From Unio delphinus (lineage: Eukaryota > Mollusca > Bivalvia > Unionida > Unionidae), in assembly GCA_029339505.1 (NCBI GenBank), contig JAQISU010000169.1, forward strand, positions 3,960,001 through 4,024,000: a stretch of 64,000 bases of DNA. The letters run 5' to 3'. Shown here piece by piece: positions 11,740 through 24,856 of this stretch. Under the pieces are notes generated by a model that worked only from the letters and a program-made list of their open reading frames with translations, was not told the origin of the DNA and did not search any database. Within the stretch, counting starts at the first letter, position 1, and each line of letters begins with the position of its first letter. A program made the translations under genes and the position numbers.

Positions 11740-13250
11740 TACTGAATCCATGTCTTATAATAAAAATTTTCACTTCAAATTTGGTATATGGTTTGTAATA
11801 TAACTGCTATTAGAAACGAATATCATTATATAATTTAATGATTCCATTTTGATCACTGTGCATGTACTCACCGTAATGTAACAAAGTGCTTATATGTTTA
11901 TATTCCATGATGATAATGTTTATCTAAGGAATATTAGAGAAAAAAAATGACGTATGGCTTTGGTGGATAATCAAGCCGACACGTGTTACGGTTTTGTTCA
12001 TACGTTGCATAATTCAGTCTTAAACCTTAGTCGCTCTGATAAATTAGGTATGATCTAAATTAATTTGGGCATGCAAATCACGTAAGACATAAAAACAATT
12101 ATGAAACAATCCTCATTACACTTCTAAACGCGTGAGAAATGGTGATTTTTGTTTCATTTAATCTTAGAACGTCCCTTATTGACTTGTATTCTTTTCACTA
12201 GTGATTAGAGTCGATAATATTCAAATGAAAGTTTCGTTCGTCTTCACTGCTGAAGTAAAAATTTATAAATTGTATGCATGTACCAATATATATTTCAAGT
12301 CACAAATGCTTTAAAACATTATTCGTTTGAACCACACACACAGACTAAAATCTTGATTTATTTTTCTGCAAGTGTAACCAATACCAGCAACAGATTTTAC
12401 AAAAAAAAATGTTCTAGTTCACTCACAACCGCGACAGGCGTGCTGTAATCCTGATAATGGCTTTTCAATTTATGCAGTACCAGCCAAAACGATGCAGATT
12501 GTGGTATGTGGAGGCTTGAATGTGAAGGAGAAACCTTCAGGTGAAGTTCGCCTGAAAATCCAATTAAAACACCATTCACAACAAATGGGCTGTTTATACA
12601 CTATAATCTGAAAAGATAATGCAGCATGGTCACGGGATCACTAAATTGTATTAGGATTATGAAAATGGATTTATCATCCCAGCATGAAAAATTATACTTA
12701 GGTTTCTCCGAGTCATTGAAATTTTAGTAAGTCTGCGAAGATATGAACAATAAGAAAAGGTGTGTGGTTATAACGTTATTGGGATCGAATTACACTTTTG
12801 ACGTCAGAGTAGTGAATTTTGTCTGAACTAGAATTTAAGAACGTTTGGAAATGAATCATTTGAGTTCTGATTCTGAAGACGCGGAGTCGAATGCATTAGC
12901 CATGTTACTGCACCCACCCCACATTTTCAGAAATAAATTTAATGTATCTCTCTCTCTCCTTGCCGAATTACTGAAGTCTGTAAAATTTTCGATGTGACTG
13001 AGAGAAAAAATATCTGAAAGATGAAACACACCATGAAAACACAAACAATGTTTTTATTGGTATTACACTGACCGTGCTAGACTTTTAAAAAACGAAAAAA
13101 GAAGGTTTTGGAGTCTTTAAATGAGTGCGGTCCATGTGAGAATTTGTATTTTTAATTTTAATTATTTTGCCCTGCTTTGCCTTTATCCTTGTTTGTATTC
13201 TTTCTGGAGAATGTCATATATTACACCATATAGATAGAATGTGCTGTTGT
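11740..13250. other. Non-coding stretch
   Basis: No element or exon recognised. Short open frames on the minus strand at 12397-12579 and 12856-13044 have no splice-site support or recognisable motif. Confidence 0.35.
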
Positions 13251-13261
13251 AACTTTTAACC

Positions 13262-13328
13262 ACATACATACATACATACATACATACATACATACATACA
13301 TACATACATACATACATACATACATACA

Positions 13329-13422
<94 letters not shown>
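13262..13422. repeat. (CATA)n followed by (TA)n
   Basis: About 24 tetranucleotide units turning into about 33 TA units without a break, so one array probably arose from the other by loss of the C. Confidence 0.95.
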
Positions 13423-13425
<3 letters not shown>

Positions 13426-13429
13426 AGAA

Positions 13430-16165
13430 AAGAGTATTGGTTAGGGCAGACAATAGCGATGATGTTTTCTTTTAAGGATTAGGTCAGGGAATCTAATGAT
13501 GTGAGATGCACATTCCGTTTTGAGTTTGACAATTGTGTCGTTATGCTTTTCAAATACAGTTTCTTTTGTACTCTTAAATACACATTTCTCAAGACGAATC
13601 GCCTGTATATTACCAAAGTAAAGAAAAAGATTGTGTCAATCTGTTCAAAACATATCTAGGGAGTGTAAGATCACTTTGTCCAAAGGCAGTAGATTTTGAT
13701 GTTAGAATTAGAGATTCTTAGACATAATCACTAATGTGAACTAAAAATAATGTTTTTTTACTATACGAACGTGATTCGTTTTCGTTACCAATAAATAATA
13801 AAATATTGCGAAAGAAACCAAAAGGTACGGAAATTCTTTGTACAAACGTGTTGCACATTTGGAATTCACATCTTAAAATGTAAGGTTGCATAATGCCTAT
13901 TGAGGGCAACTATAAATGGTTAGCTCATGAAGGTGTGATCATTGTAGAGTACACAGGTGTTTATTCGGAGCTTTTCTGGTTTACATTATACTTCCATTTT
14001 CGTTAAAATGCATTCTAGATTTTCCTTCTAACATTTCAGAGGCCAGTGCAACTATGAGTTTATAGACAATATTTTTGAAAGACTTATATTAGCAAATCAG
14101 GCTTCGACGCTAAAAAAAATTTGAAAATGTCTGAATGGTTAACAAAATATGAAACGAAGCCGTTTAATAGAAAAGATTAGAAAATTAACCTTTCCCACAT
14201 CTATCCGTTAGGCTTTTTGTATAGCTGACTGCTATTATAATACCGTACCTCACTCAATGTTTGATTGTTCATTGTACTGTATGTCATTCACCACTTATCA
14301 TGACATGCTTCAAGGTGTAAGATATTCTTTGATGAATATATCTGACAATGTATGTAAATTATCCATAGCGTCCATGGCATCGTCATGGTCTTGTTTCCAA
14401 CTGCTACATAAATGTACACGCACGAAATAAATAGATTATGCAACAGACTATGCAATGTTGGCATGACCAGGGAAGGTTTTTGTACGATTTACAATGACTA
14501 TGAAATTAAACGGCAGCCTAAAAACTTGAAACTGTGTTTCTTTAAACCAAATCGTTACTAATCAAAAGTTATCTCAACCCAAAACGCTTTTCGAAGATAA
14601 GTTATGCAGTTTAAATAACCCTGGATAAGCATTATCAGTAAATCATCCTCATTTTCAACTTTAACATTTACTTGAAATGCAACATTCGAAGTGAAAATCT
14701 TAAACACTTTAAGACGCGAACTAACAGGAAAATAGTACTAAGCAGTTTTCATAAGCAGAGAAATGGAAATATATAATTTCATTTGAACGGATAGATGCTA
14801 CGTCAATAATATCCACGTGCTTGTCTTGTTTAACGTTTGCCAATTGTTACTAATACTAAAATATTAAACGGTTTATGTACATAAACTCTGCATCCTTGTT
14901 AGCAAATCTACCATACCTGGTTCAATGTGTTTTAATTGTTTTTAAGAATGTATTATATCCAGAATGAGTTACTGATCAGAGTAATGAGGAGGACCCTCTT
15001 TTGTATATTCTTCATGCAGATTGTTATGTTGTAAATTAAGGGGAATACGATATATGAAGCGGAACAAGTTATCACGAGACTTAAATCTGGAAAGGCTCGA
15101 GTTCATATGTAAAGGTAAGTGATGACATAACCGAATGCTTTGTGGACTCGACAAGGATGTATTTTGAGTCCACGCTTGTTTTCTTTCTTTATGGGGTTAA
15201 CTTGAGTAGGACAACATTAACCGTGTTTTAGTAATATAAGATCTTTAATAAATGGTGAAAATATCTTTAACGGGTTAAAAATGGGTACTGTTTCATTTTA
15301 CAAATGTATGAGTCTTGTGTTTACCCTTTTATCGTGGAGAATGGCTAAAGACAAAGTAGTGCCACAAAGTATTACATGAAAATCTTTCAGTTAGTTTTGC
15401 CATCAGAGGAAATGTGCGTACATGTGAAGATATATTTAAAATAGCTGATAATGTGGTAAAGGCTATATTACGTTATGATTATGAAAATATTGGGTCAAAA
15501 ATGTTTAGAATGTATTGAAAAGTATTGAAGGTTGCATATGTAAACAATATATATGCGTCTCGCGTGACGTAAATAAGTGTGTTGCACTTAGAGAATGTGA
15601 CACGTTACTGTTGTTTCTTACATATATTATAGGTATATTAAAAATTGGTGTAAAATTGTTCAGTTTCACCTGAATCATATAAATAGCTTAAATCGTTAGA
15701 TGATAACGTAGACGTTACATTGGCATCACATGTGATAAGTGTATTGTTTAGCTTTGGTTCTAGGTGTGTGCGGATCTTGAATGATGTTGGAGATGTTAGT
15801 TTATTTGTAACATCATTTTCGTAAAGAGTGAGAGTGAAGGACTGTACGAAACAAAACAAAAAAAATGATATCACAGTCATCAAAGTACAGGTAATATCAA
15901 AATTTTAAAAACACTGTTAATGTTGAGCAGTATATTCCCATAGTGTTACTATTTTATGTCATTTAAGCGCTGTTGAGATTCAGATGTTCTAGTAATAAGC
16001 TCTTTCAAAATTTAGACGTTCTGGACATAAACTTTCTATAAAGACTGGTAGACATGATGTTATTCCAGCTTCATATCCTGTGTGTAATATTTGTAGTAAT
16101 TTCTCGCTTGTAAAAGATGAATATAATTTATTTTTGTTTGCAAATATTAGCAAGATGTTAGAGAA
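13430..16165. other. Non-coding stretch
   Basis: AT-rich sequence in which I see no repeat, RNA gene or convincing exon. Confidence 0.35.
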
Positions 16166-16169
16166 AAAT

Positions 16170-16276
16170 ATATGATGCCCCAATAATAGACATTCACAGT
16201 AAACTGTCACACTGTGGACATCGTAGCGATATGGCTGAAACAATTGTTCGAGCTACATTTAAAATCTAAATCACAT
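16170..16276 (+). mobile_element. SINE S1, 3' part only
   Basis: Matches the last 105 bp of family S1 (ATGATGCCCCAATAATAGACA, GTCACACTGTGGACATCG, TAGCGATATG, GAGCTACAT, AAATCTAAATCACA). The tRNA-like head and first half of the body are missing, as in 5'-truncated retroposons. Confidence 0.75.
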
Positions 16277-16431
16277 GACCGGGTAGATCAGAAATAAAGA
16301 ATTCAAGCTCTGTGGTGATCGCAAAGTAAGATGAAAAACGTTTTAACTGAGAAAATATATCCAACATTTTGAAGTCAATTCGTATCTGATCCAATTAAAA
16401 TTGTAAATTGACATAAAGTTCTACAACTGTT

Positions 16432-16433
<2 letters not shown>

Positions 16434-16501
<68 letters not shown>
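16434..16501. repeat. (TC)n microsatellite
   Basis: About 34 perfect TC units. Confidence 0.95.
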
Positions 16502-16502
<1 letters not shown>

Positions 16503-17292
16503 GTCGTCACGCTGTATATATAGGACACTTGCCACTAAAGCCAAAAAGTGATCCTTCTTTAGTCATGGAATTTCCTAAGTTGAGTACAAGCTGGCAGGTG
16601 GTCCAACATAAATCAACCAAACTTTGTTATATTAAACAAGTCACACTGAGACAAAATCAATTCACATTTTTAAAAGTTGACATTGAATTAAAACTGTTTT
16701 ATGCTCTTTCTTTTGATGTTAGTTTTATTATGTTTTCCTAAGATTCAAAGAATTTATTTTAATTGTTATGTTCACCAGATAATCAATACCAATATTGGAT
16801 GAACTCAAATATGGCCGTTGATAACATTTCTGAAAAGGGATCTTATAAAGAGCAGGAAATAGGAAACAAAATGGGACATTAGAGGATCATAAAACTGATA
16901 AATTCAAACTCAACAGTGTTAAATTAAAACATATTGCTAACATCAGCATGTTTACAGCTATTGTTTAGGAATACAGTGAAGGCAAAAAAGCTACGTATAT
17001 ACATATATGACATGGAACTTTGTTACAGACCCAGTAAACAATATACATTTTTTTCATTACATGAATACTAGAATAGCGTACAAGGAAACAAAATACAACA
17101 ATTTTAATCAATATAGTATGAGGTAAAATTGTTTTGAATCTTTGGGATTTCTGCCTTGAACATGATGTGAAAATGGCAACATACGTACTGGGCACACATC
17201 TCCAAAAACATAACAGGAATTCACATCCCTTTTACATTTATCTGATTTTGTTTTCTCCTTTATTAATTAAATAATTTTACTTCCTCGCAGAT

Positions 17293-17322
17293 TCACCGCT
17301 CCGGTGGCTTAGTGGTTAGAGC
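17293..17322 (+). mobile_element. SINE S1 head fragment
   Basis: ACCGCTCCGGTGGCTTAGTG and GTTAGAGC match the extreme 5' end of family S1 (inferred from the complement of the copies at 18.3 and 28.5 kb), after which similarity stops. An isolated A-box segment of 30 bp cannot be a functional gene. Confidence 0.55.
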
Positions 17323-17401
17323 TATGATAGGATTATATGTAAACTTTAAACAGCACTTGAACTTTCCAAAAATGTTTGCTTGTTTATTTTTTATTTTTTA
17401 T

Positions 17402-17633
17402 GGTTTAACGCCATTTTTCAGCACAACATAGGATATACATGGCGGCCAGTATTATTGGTGGAGGAAGAACCCGGGAAAAACCCCGGAAAGAACCACCGAC
17501 CCACGAGAAGCTACTGGCAGGCTTTCTCGCATAACTACATTAGCCGAATCTTAGACTCGAATATACGCAGGCAGAGGTGAGATGGCAGTGATCCGTAACG
17601 GAGAGAACATTACTCGGCCACTCGGCCCACCCC
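17402..17633 (-). mobile_element. tRNA-derived SINE, family S2
   Basis: Read on the minus strand: a decayed tRNA-like head (CGAGTGGCCGAGTAATG; B box region reading TATTCGAGTCT in place of GGTTCGAGTCT), then a conserved core (AGCTTCTCGTGGGTCGGTGG, TTCTTTCC, GGGTTCTTCCTCCACC, GGCCGCCATGTATA, GTTGTGCTGAAAA), then GGCGTTAAACC and an A-rich tail. Copies at 30.9 and 32.5 kb share the whole order. The strong core conservation relative to the head suggests one of the shared SINE central domains. Confidence 0.85.
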
Positions 17634-17799
17634 TAAAAAAAGGTTTATTAATTCATATTATCAAATTAATTAATATTTCGGGGATGGGGGTGGGTGGGGG
17701 GTGACTGATGAGAAAGGGACATATTTCTTGAGAAAACTAATGATTTTTTTAAAAAAATTCCTAATTATTTTTTTATAACTGTTTCACAACGTGGCTGTG

Positions 17800-17955
17800 C
17801 AGCTACCATCGGTTGAAGGGTTCTTTTGGTGACATGTAGATTATATTTCCTGAGCAAACTATATGTTTGGTGACTTGTCGATCCACCTGGAATAGCACAA
17901 CCATCTGTCCTATGGACATTTTGAATTTCGCGCTTGATATGGCTGTTAACAAATC
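17800..17955. repeat. Dispersed repeat Y, copy 2
   Basis: Partner of 10975-11115. The minus-strand frame 18009-17803 (68 codons) stays open here and includes the shared KFKM...LFQVDRQVTKH segment, whereas copy 1 is broken. Not recognised. Confidence 0.5.
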
Positions 17956-18106
17956 CGGCAGGTGTCTAAAGTGCACGGGGTTTGTTCCAGAAAGATCTGC
18001 ATGCATCAAAATTGCACATTTTAATTAACAGGTGAAATCAGACCCACAGCATCGTCAATCAATATCAACACAGATGTGTGGAATTTATTTAGCCACAGAT
18101 ATGTAA

Positions 18107-18303
18107 CATGATGTCCCACCCAGTCACATTATCTTGACACCAGGTCGACCAGTCCTAACAACAACCTCTTAATGCTGAGCACCTAGCGAGGCAGTTGTTA
18201 GTACCATTTTTATAATTCTTTGGCATGACTCGGCCGGGGATCGAGCCCACGACCTCCCACATCCGAGGCGGACGCCCTAACCACTAGGTCAATAGAGCGG
18301 TTA
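18107..18303 (-). mobile_element. SINE S1, minus strand
   Basis: Reverse complement shows CTAGTGGTTAGGGCGTCCGC (A-box region), GTGGGCTCGATCC (B-box region), CGGCCGAGTCATGCCAAAGA, then TAGGTGCTCAGCATTAAGAG and GTGACTGGGTGGGACATCAT. The 3' third of the family is missing or diverged. Confidence 0.85.
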
Positions 18304-18346
18304 GAAAATGACAATATTCTGACATAGCATTTTATTTTTAATAGTT

Positions 18347-18521
18347 GTATGCTGTATGTACTCGCCTATAACACGAGTCAAACTGCCAACTACATTTCTG
18401 GCCCTGTGCAGTTTATTAGGAGTAATCAGTATATCAAACATCATAGACCCTGATCTGCGGGCACACTTTAAAGCGGTTAGCAGTATAACTAGGTTTTTTA
18501 GGCGAGTATATACAGCAATAC
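18347..18521. mobile_element. Foldback/MITE-like element X, copy 2
   Basis: Ends are inverted repeats of about 40 bp with scattered mismatches, best over GCTGTATGTACTCGCCTA at the left and the complement of TAGGCGAGTATATACAGC at the right. Interior words are shared with 5325-5420 and 58880-59060. No transposase frame is present, so it would be non-autonomous. Target-site duplications could not be fixed. Confidence 0.6.
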
Positions 18522-19171
18522 TTTTGGGACATGCCTACACAGCAGTGCAAGTTTGACCTTGGCAATAAAATTTGAATTAAATTTTTATATAGTATTTATT
18601 TGACTGTTAAAGTTTTTGATATCCATTCAAAGGTTACATGCGAACAAGGGCCCATGTGGGAATATAGTGTTTTAGGGCAGCCAGGGTGGGTGGTTGAGGG
18701 CGTAAATATGTGGGCAAGGGGTCTGTGAGATGGAACTTCTGGTGAGATTCCAGGATACATACCTAAAATGTTACTGCATTTTAAACGTATTCAACGTTAT
18801 AATTTTAACACTCTAAAGAAAAATTGTTCAAGGAAACGTTTTTGTTGGTTTCGCACTGAAAACTATTTTTTGTGAGGAGGGGGTCTGAGGAGCTGAAACT
18901 GTTTCAAACCCCCACCCCACCCACTTGATCTTTCCTTGGTGTGTATGCATTTTAGACCACACACGTCTGTATGATTGTTGACATGCTGAAATGTGCATTC
19001 ATGTGCAAGGTATATGTTCATTTGTGTACCTGTTGATTTTCTAGAATAATCAGGGAATGGGGACAAATCGAAAATCGAAGTGATATATGTATATACTTTA
19101 TTCAATTGCACAATGGATTTTTAACAGACGGGGGACATGCACCGTCCTCATACTTCCTGCAAAACACCTAT

Positions 19172-19196
19172 GCTACACACACACACACACAATTAC

Positions 19197-19277
<81 letters not shown>

Positions 19278-19278
19278 A
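19172..19278. repeat. Compound (CA)n, (TA)n, (GA)n, G-run
   Basis: Short CA array at 19172-19190, about 17 TA units from 19200, about 16 GA units to 19267 and a run of about 11 G. TA directly joined to GA recurs at 27.1 kb. Confidence 0.92.
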
Positions 19279-19309
19279 AGAGAACCAATGGATTATCTTT
19301 GTTTAAATT

Positions 19310-19369
19310 ATTATTAATATTAATATTAGTAGTAGTAGTATTGTTCTTCTTTTTCTTCTTCTTCTTCTT

Positions 19370-19400
<31 letters not shown>

Positions 19401-19518
19401 TTATTATTACTAGTAGTAGATGTAGCATTGTTGTTCTTGTTGTTGTTGTTGTTGTTGTTCTTCTTCTTCTTCTTCTTCTTCTTCTTATTATTATTATTAT
19501 TAGTAGTAGTAGTAGTAC

Positions 19519-19584
<66 letters not shown>

Positions 19585-19622
19585 AAGTAGTATGAGTAGT
19601 AGTAGTAGTATCATCTTCATCA
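19310..19622. repeat. 300-bp mosaic trinucleotide satellite
   Basis: Blocks of ATT, AGT, TTC, TTG and again TTC, ATT, AGT units, kept in register for about 100 triplets. All open frames through it are homopolymers of Leu/Val/Phe or their complements. A similar but shorter TTA/GTA block sits at 47282-47400. Confidence 0.95.
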
Positions 19623-19629
19623 TGTTAGG

Positions 19630-21490
19630 TAAATTAACATCCGGTTTTAAAATTTAAGATATCCACTTACATCCTTGATTTTGATATTCGTTACAATCGA
19701 CTGTGATCTCACAGTAATCTAATTTTAGATCATATATTTGCTTTCCATCAATTCGCATGTTTTTAGTTTATGTGTGTGTATGTTATTTCATTTTCTTTCT
19801 CCAAACTGAAGACATACAGGCCAGGTAATGCAGGTAGGCAATAACTTCAGATTTGACAATTTATTTCAGTGTCCTTTTGACTGCAGTCAATATGGTCATC
19901 TGTTTGGAATTCAGTTTTCAAAATGCAAACCATTTGAATAACATTCGTAGATAATTAAAGAAAGTTAGAATCATACATCACGTTCTTCTGTTAAACGAAT
20001 AACTTGCCTACTCATCATTCGGTCAAGTCTCTGTCTGTCCTTCGTCCTTTCATTTGTTTGCATGCCTATTCGTTTCATTTATTCCAGTCCTTCAAAGAGT
20101 GTAATAGTTAAGTCGATACAAAAGTATGTGAGGCCCGCAAACATTTTTCTTTCCTAGTCAAACTTATCGTGGAGATTATTGGCAACTGCCAATAAATTAA
20201 GTGGCAGAATACGAGGATGCATCTAGTCACGTACTATAATTAAAGTAGACACGTAATCTAAGGTTAAGATCAGAGTACACACGTGACTTGAATGAAGGTC
20301 AGATTTCGCTCACCATTCAACAATGTCTTGAATGTCAGGGTAGAAGCCGGTATGCATCCACATCAGAGACCCACGTGTGTCTGACGTGACAGCGACTGTG
20401 ATTTGTTTACATTTGCACCTTATCAAAGAATAACATTTCCTGACATGATTCACAAGTCTCATCATTAATGGAAACACCATCAGAAGAAATCCTTCTAATG
20501 GGCGAATATTATTTAGTCTGGAGGCAATCCTTAAATAGTCACTAAATAATATTTAACATATCAGTATCGACATTTTAAATACTTAGAAATACGTTTATTT
20601 TAAGAAATTATTATACTAGTACCAAAATATTAATTTACAAAACATTGCAGAATGTTTTTAAATTGCATACCGGTTATTTTTCTGAGATGTTTAAAATAAC
20701 CTATGAAGAAAAAATATAAAAATCACAATTAAGAATTCATTTCAAAGAAAATGTAAGAAATTAGTTTCTTTTTTAAAACTTTATTTAACAAGTTTCATAA
20801 ATTTTATGTGAAATGAGCAAACCTGTGAAATTCTTTTTAACAGATGACAACGCTTTTACTGGTTTACTGGCTTTTAATTTTTAAGAATAATGTTCAGCAG
20901 CATAACTGAATTTGAAGTACATTCGGATGCCTAGATATTACGATTTTGTCATTCACGTCATTTACGTCTTTCAGAGTGTAACAAAATAGTTCTAAACAAC
21001 TGGATACATTAAGTCTTTTGTTTGCTGTGACTTGCGAAAGTCAGTCTAATATATGTTTCGATTGTTATTCAAGCTTAGAATAATTCTTCGTAAAAATGTG
21101 TTAAAATAATATGCTTTTGAAAAAGTGAAATTTGCCGTTGTTCAACGAGCACTTCAGGTGTCAAATCTTATGTTTCAGAAGTGAGCAATTTCTGCACGTT
21201 GACAAGCTCTTCAACAACAGAGTTCAGCAAATCGTTCATGTACTCAGCAATCCCATTACGCCTAACTAAAAGTGGTCGCTTTTGAAATATAAGGGAACTT
21301 ACGATGTTTTGCAATTCCACGCTGATAAAGTCAGCAAAATTACCAATCTACACTGAATGTGAACCAGAGATGTTGGTTGTTTGATTTTATCTCAGTAATA
21401 CAAGCCACAAGTTGTATAAAATACGTGATCAGATATATGAAATTTTCAAACCGCTATCTATCATCTTTTTTTCTTCAATGTTTGGCAAAC
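19630..21490. other. Non-coding stretch
   Basis: Nothing recognised apart from an interrupted CA array just after it (21499-21527). Confidence 0.35.
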
Positions 21491-21539
21491 TGCATAACAC
21501 ACACACAAACACACACACACGCACACAATAAAAAGTAAA

Positions 21540-23600
21540 CAATAAAAACACTGTAAAGCCAGTAATATGGTCATATGCTTGTCGTGCTATAGCGATACAA
21601 ATTCTTGTACCGTTATATTCACGGATAAGTTTATGATTACTTTTAGAATATATTGAACAAATTTGTACTATGTCACCAGGCGCAGTAAGTATTTTTTTTT
21701 TAAATTATGAATTTTTGTTTATATGTTTAAAAAGTACGAAAACATAATTGAAGAAATTTGATAAACACAAGCATAAAACACCCTCTATTGTTGATAAATA
21801 AAGTTATGGTCATTATTTGTAACTTAATTAAATATTTGGAAATTTGTGAATATATTAATTATCAATAATTTAAACCTAAATACTCAACGGATGAGTTAAA
21901 ACAACCGTAACTAATTATTATATATATATGCAAAGTTCACTTGGCTCAGTCTTTTCAGCGTTTTTTTCTTCTCCAAAATTTTACTGCTTTGCGTCTACTT
22001 TCCTTTTGGTAGGGTTAATCCACAGTTGAATGCTTTGCAGTTAATACTTTTTGTAAAAAGGTATGAATAATTGGCTTGGTAGACGCCAAGAGCTTATTCA
22101 CTTCGTTGTTGTTGAAATGAAGGATAAAATCACCAAAAAAACGGAGAGCATGCTGCGGATTTGTATTGATGAAGAGATGTATCAACGAAATTTAACTTTT
22201 CAATACAGCGTACTCACAGCATTTGTTTTTCTGTTGTTTTTTTTTTTTTGTCTCTTTCTATTATTTCGTGGTTCTTTCTTATTTTATTTCATTCCTGTTA
22301 CTTAGGTAAAGTATTTTTTTTTAATGAAAAGGTACACCGTCATGTAAAAACAGTTGACATCGTCCACCTTCCGTGGCTCAACATTTATGTTTATGGACGG
22401 TTTTTATGCCAACCCTTACGGCATTAAACTGATGGATGAACCACATCTCCATCTTATCTAACAAATTTCATATTCTCAAAGTAGCCTTCGCTAAATTAGT
22501 TTTATCCTTGCTGTCAGTTTAATACTTTCTGTTTAATCGAGCTAATTGACTGGAAGAACATACACAAGAACATAAACTCTTAATTGATCAATCAAAAGTC
22601 TTTAGTTTATATTCCAGCTAAAATGGGTTTTTTGTTATAACTGGAGATCCGATTTATTCAACCGTAGATGAAAAGGATATAAAATATGAATTTAATAGTT
22701 ACGAAGACTGTGTGATAATTCATTTTCAGAGAAACTACATCATGCAAACAGATACATATATTCTTTGAGTCAGTCATTAATTTATGCCAGAGTATATTCT
22801 CTTTTAACGAGTTATTTATTTATATATTTGGTTATTGCTTTACGGCCTGAATACCTCCCACGTTTTACAACTTACACAATCCTGCAAAGCATAACTAATA
22901 ACGGCACAAAATAATTTAGATATTAAGAATATAACCAACAAAAAAACAGATTTTAGACATCATTCTGCAACAAAACAATATCTGAACGGATGCCAACGAC
23001 TACATGGGAGCAGAATCAGTAAAAATAGCATATCTGTTCCTTTAGATTCGTCTTAAAGGTCAGTTGGAATGAATCTGGTTTTAAGGTTCGTAATCTAGGA
23101 GACGATTGCATTTACGATATGAAATGGCTATAATAATCTTTTGACTAAAGGAATGAGTTTTTGTGGGGGGTTTTCTCGAAGTTTTAATTATGGTTACTTT
23201 GAGCTTTTTATGCTTAAGTTGAAACAGTCAAAGAAACGTCATGCCTTTAATGTTTGGTACATGTTTCCCTTGGACAAAACTACTGTTCTCGGTCTCATAT
23301 TTTTAACAACAAGAAATGATGCAAAAGTCGTTTTCATTTATTTCACTTTCATTAAAGTCAGCACGTGTATCAAGTTAAAAGTACATAAGAGATCAACTAA
23401 TTGTGTCTGCTTGGAATAGTTTTTAATTATGTATGTGATAATAGGTTTGTTATGTTTTTATTTGAATTTTAATTCCGAAATGGGTACTTGCAGCTAGTTC
23501 AACTTATAACTAAAGGTACTCAGAGAACGAAGTTAAAATATGGTTAGCGAGCGCAGCCAATAATGAACAATGATGTATCAAACAGATAATGAGATAAACA
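21540..23600. other. Non-coding stretch
   Basis: AT-rich with several T-runs. A short open frame at 22063-22305 ends in a T-run-encoded hydrophobic tail and is not credible as a gene. Confidence 0.35.
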
Positions 23601-23609
23601 AAGAAAATA

Positions 23610-23800
23610 ATATAATCAATCGAAAATATATCCAATCAATAGCACCCTGCAGTGGCTTTCCGCCAATCGAGAACACATCCAATCAATAGCAACAATTAGA
23701 GCCTATCCAATTAATAGCAGCATTTAAAGTCTTTCCGCCAATCGAATTGAATGCATTGAACATTGAGCAGTTATTACCATATTGGAACCACTTCCAATAT
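23610..23800 (+). promoter_or_regulatory. Cluster of CCAAT motifs in a degenerate tandem repeat
   Basis: CCAAT occurs on the plus strand at 23632, 23663, 23679, 23707 and 23738 (steps of 31, 16, 28 and 31 bp), within repeated words TCCAATCAATAGCA and TTTCCGCCAATCGA. A perfect 9-bp inverted repeat, ATATTGGAA and TTCCAATAT, follows at 23779-23800 and adds a CCAAT on each strand. NF-Y sites in promoters often repeat at about 30-bp steps, but the same picture could come from a decayed minisatellite with a 46-47 bp unit. No TATA box or first exon was recognised downstream. Confidence 0.4.
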
Positions 23801-24561
23801 CGTATACATTGATCTCTAAGGCTTGTTTACATTGGTTGAAGGAAAGGACGGATATTTCGCAATTTTTGTCAGTCTTGTCAAAGTCTAAACTTATGTAGCC
23901 AGTTTTCTGCCTAAGAAAACTCAATACTTTTTAAAACTGTAGCTTATAAATTATAACGACACACGTTATTCGTGCCATCAGACGAAATGGATCGTATCGT
24001 TTGCACATTTTTAAATTATGTGAATGGTCACACTTTTAGCGAAAGTACTCAGTTTGAACATGCCAAAACACCGTATTAAATTCCGCTTTTTCCACTCGCA
24101 GAAACGTGTTTCGCGATGTTGTAATTAATGAAGACATAGTCTTGAGATGAACATGGGATTTCGGTGCATGCCAATCGTTTAGATGCCTGAGTTATTATGG
24201 ACCAACCACGTCCCGGAGCCTGATGATCTTGGCTAAGATTTTGCCACGGCGAAAATATTTGTACAAACAAGCTATGTCAACATGCGCCGCACGCTCGATA
24301 TGACGCAACTATAGAGGTATTATTGTAAGGTTGCTACAAAGTGTTCTGTTATCAGTTGACGACATTTAGTTCTAAGTTATATTTCGAGACTTAATGACTA
24401 TGATTATCTCAAAACATATTTGTGTATCGTGATTGTGAAAAAAGAGACTTATCACCAATCGGGTGAAAATGTAGAGGAGATGCACCAACTGACGCATGGA
24501 ATCCAGTTACTGAACACTATCTACAGGTTTTTAGTCATGTGCAGAATTGTTTGAAGCTGCG

Positions 24562-24714
24562 CAGTAGCGTACCAACAGGTATGAGAGAAGGGTAGAGGGA
24601 GTGGTTGCCCCAGACGCCAGAGGTCTTGGGGTGCCAGAAGTCCTGGGGCATCAAACAGCTTTAGATCTTCATGGTTGCCGCGGGTGCCATTTACTTTTAC
24701 TTAGTACGACACTG
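24562..24714. mobile_element. hAT-type MITE (153 bp)
   Basis: Terminal inverted repeats begin CAGTAGCGTACC at the left and, complemented, CAGTGTCGTACT at the right, typical of hAT ends (CAGTGGCGTA-type). Flanking 8-bp sites are AAGCTGCG (24554-24561) and AAGCTGCA (24715-24722), matching at 7 of 8, the duplication length hAT elements make. No coding capacity; it would need a transposase in trans. Confidence 0.75.
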
Positions 24715-24757
24715 AAGCTGCATATGTCAGATACTTCTTGCCTTTAGGGTTAGCATT

Positions 24758-24854
24758 GTACCACGCGCATGTCGTATTTGCATGGAGACATACCCTTATT
24801 TATACAATGTGATATGGTCGTCTTTAGATTAGGGCTTAGGTCGTATATCGGGAC

Positions 24855-24856
<2 letters not shown>
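24758..24856 (+). repeat. Dispersed repeat R, copy 2, ending in (AG)n
   Basis: Near-identical inverted partner of 4740-4837, passing directly into about 30 AG units at 24857-24917. Conserved words include GGAGACATACCCTTATTTAT and GATTAGGGCTTAGGTCGTAT. The close identity suggests recent spread. Confidence 0.8.
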
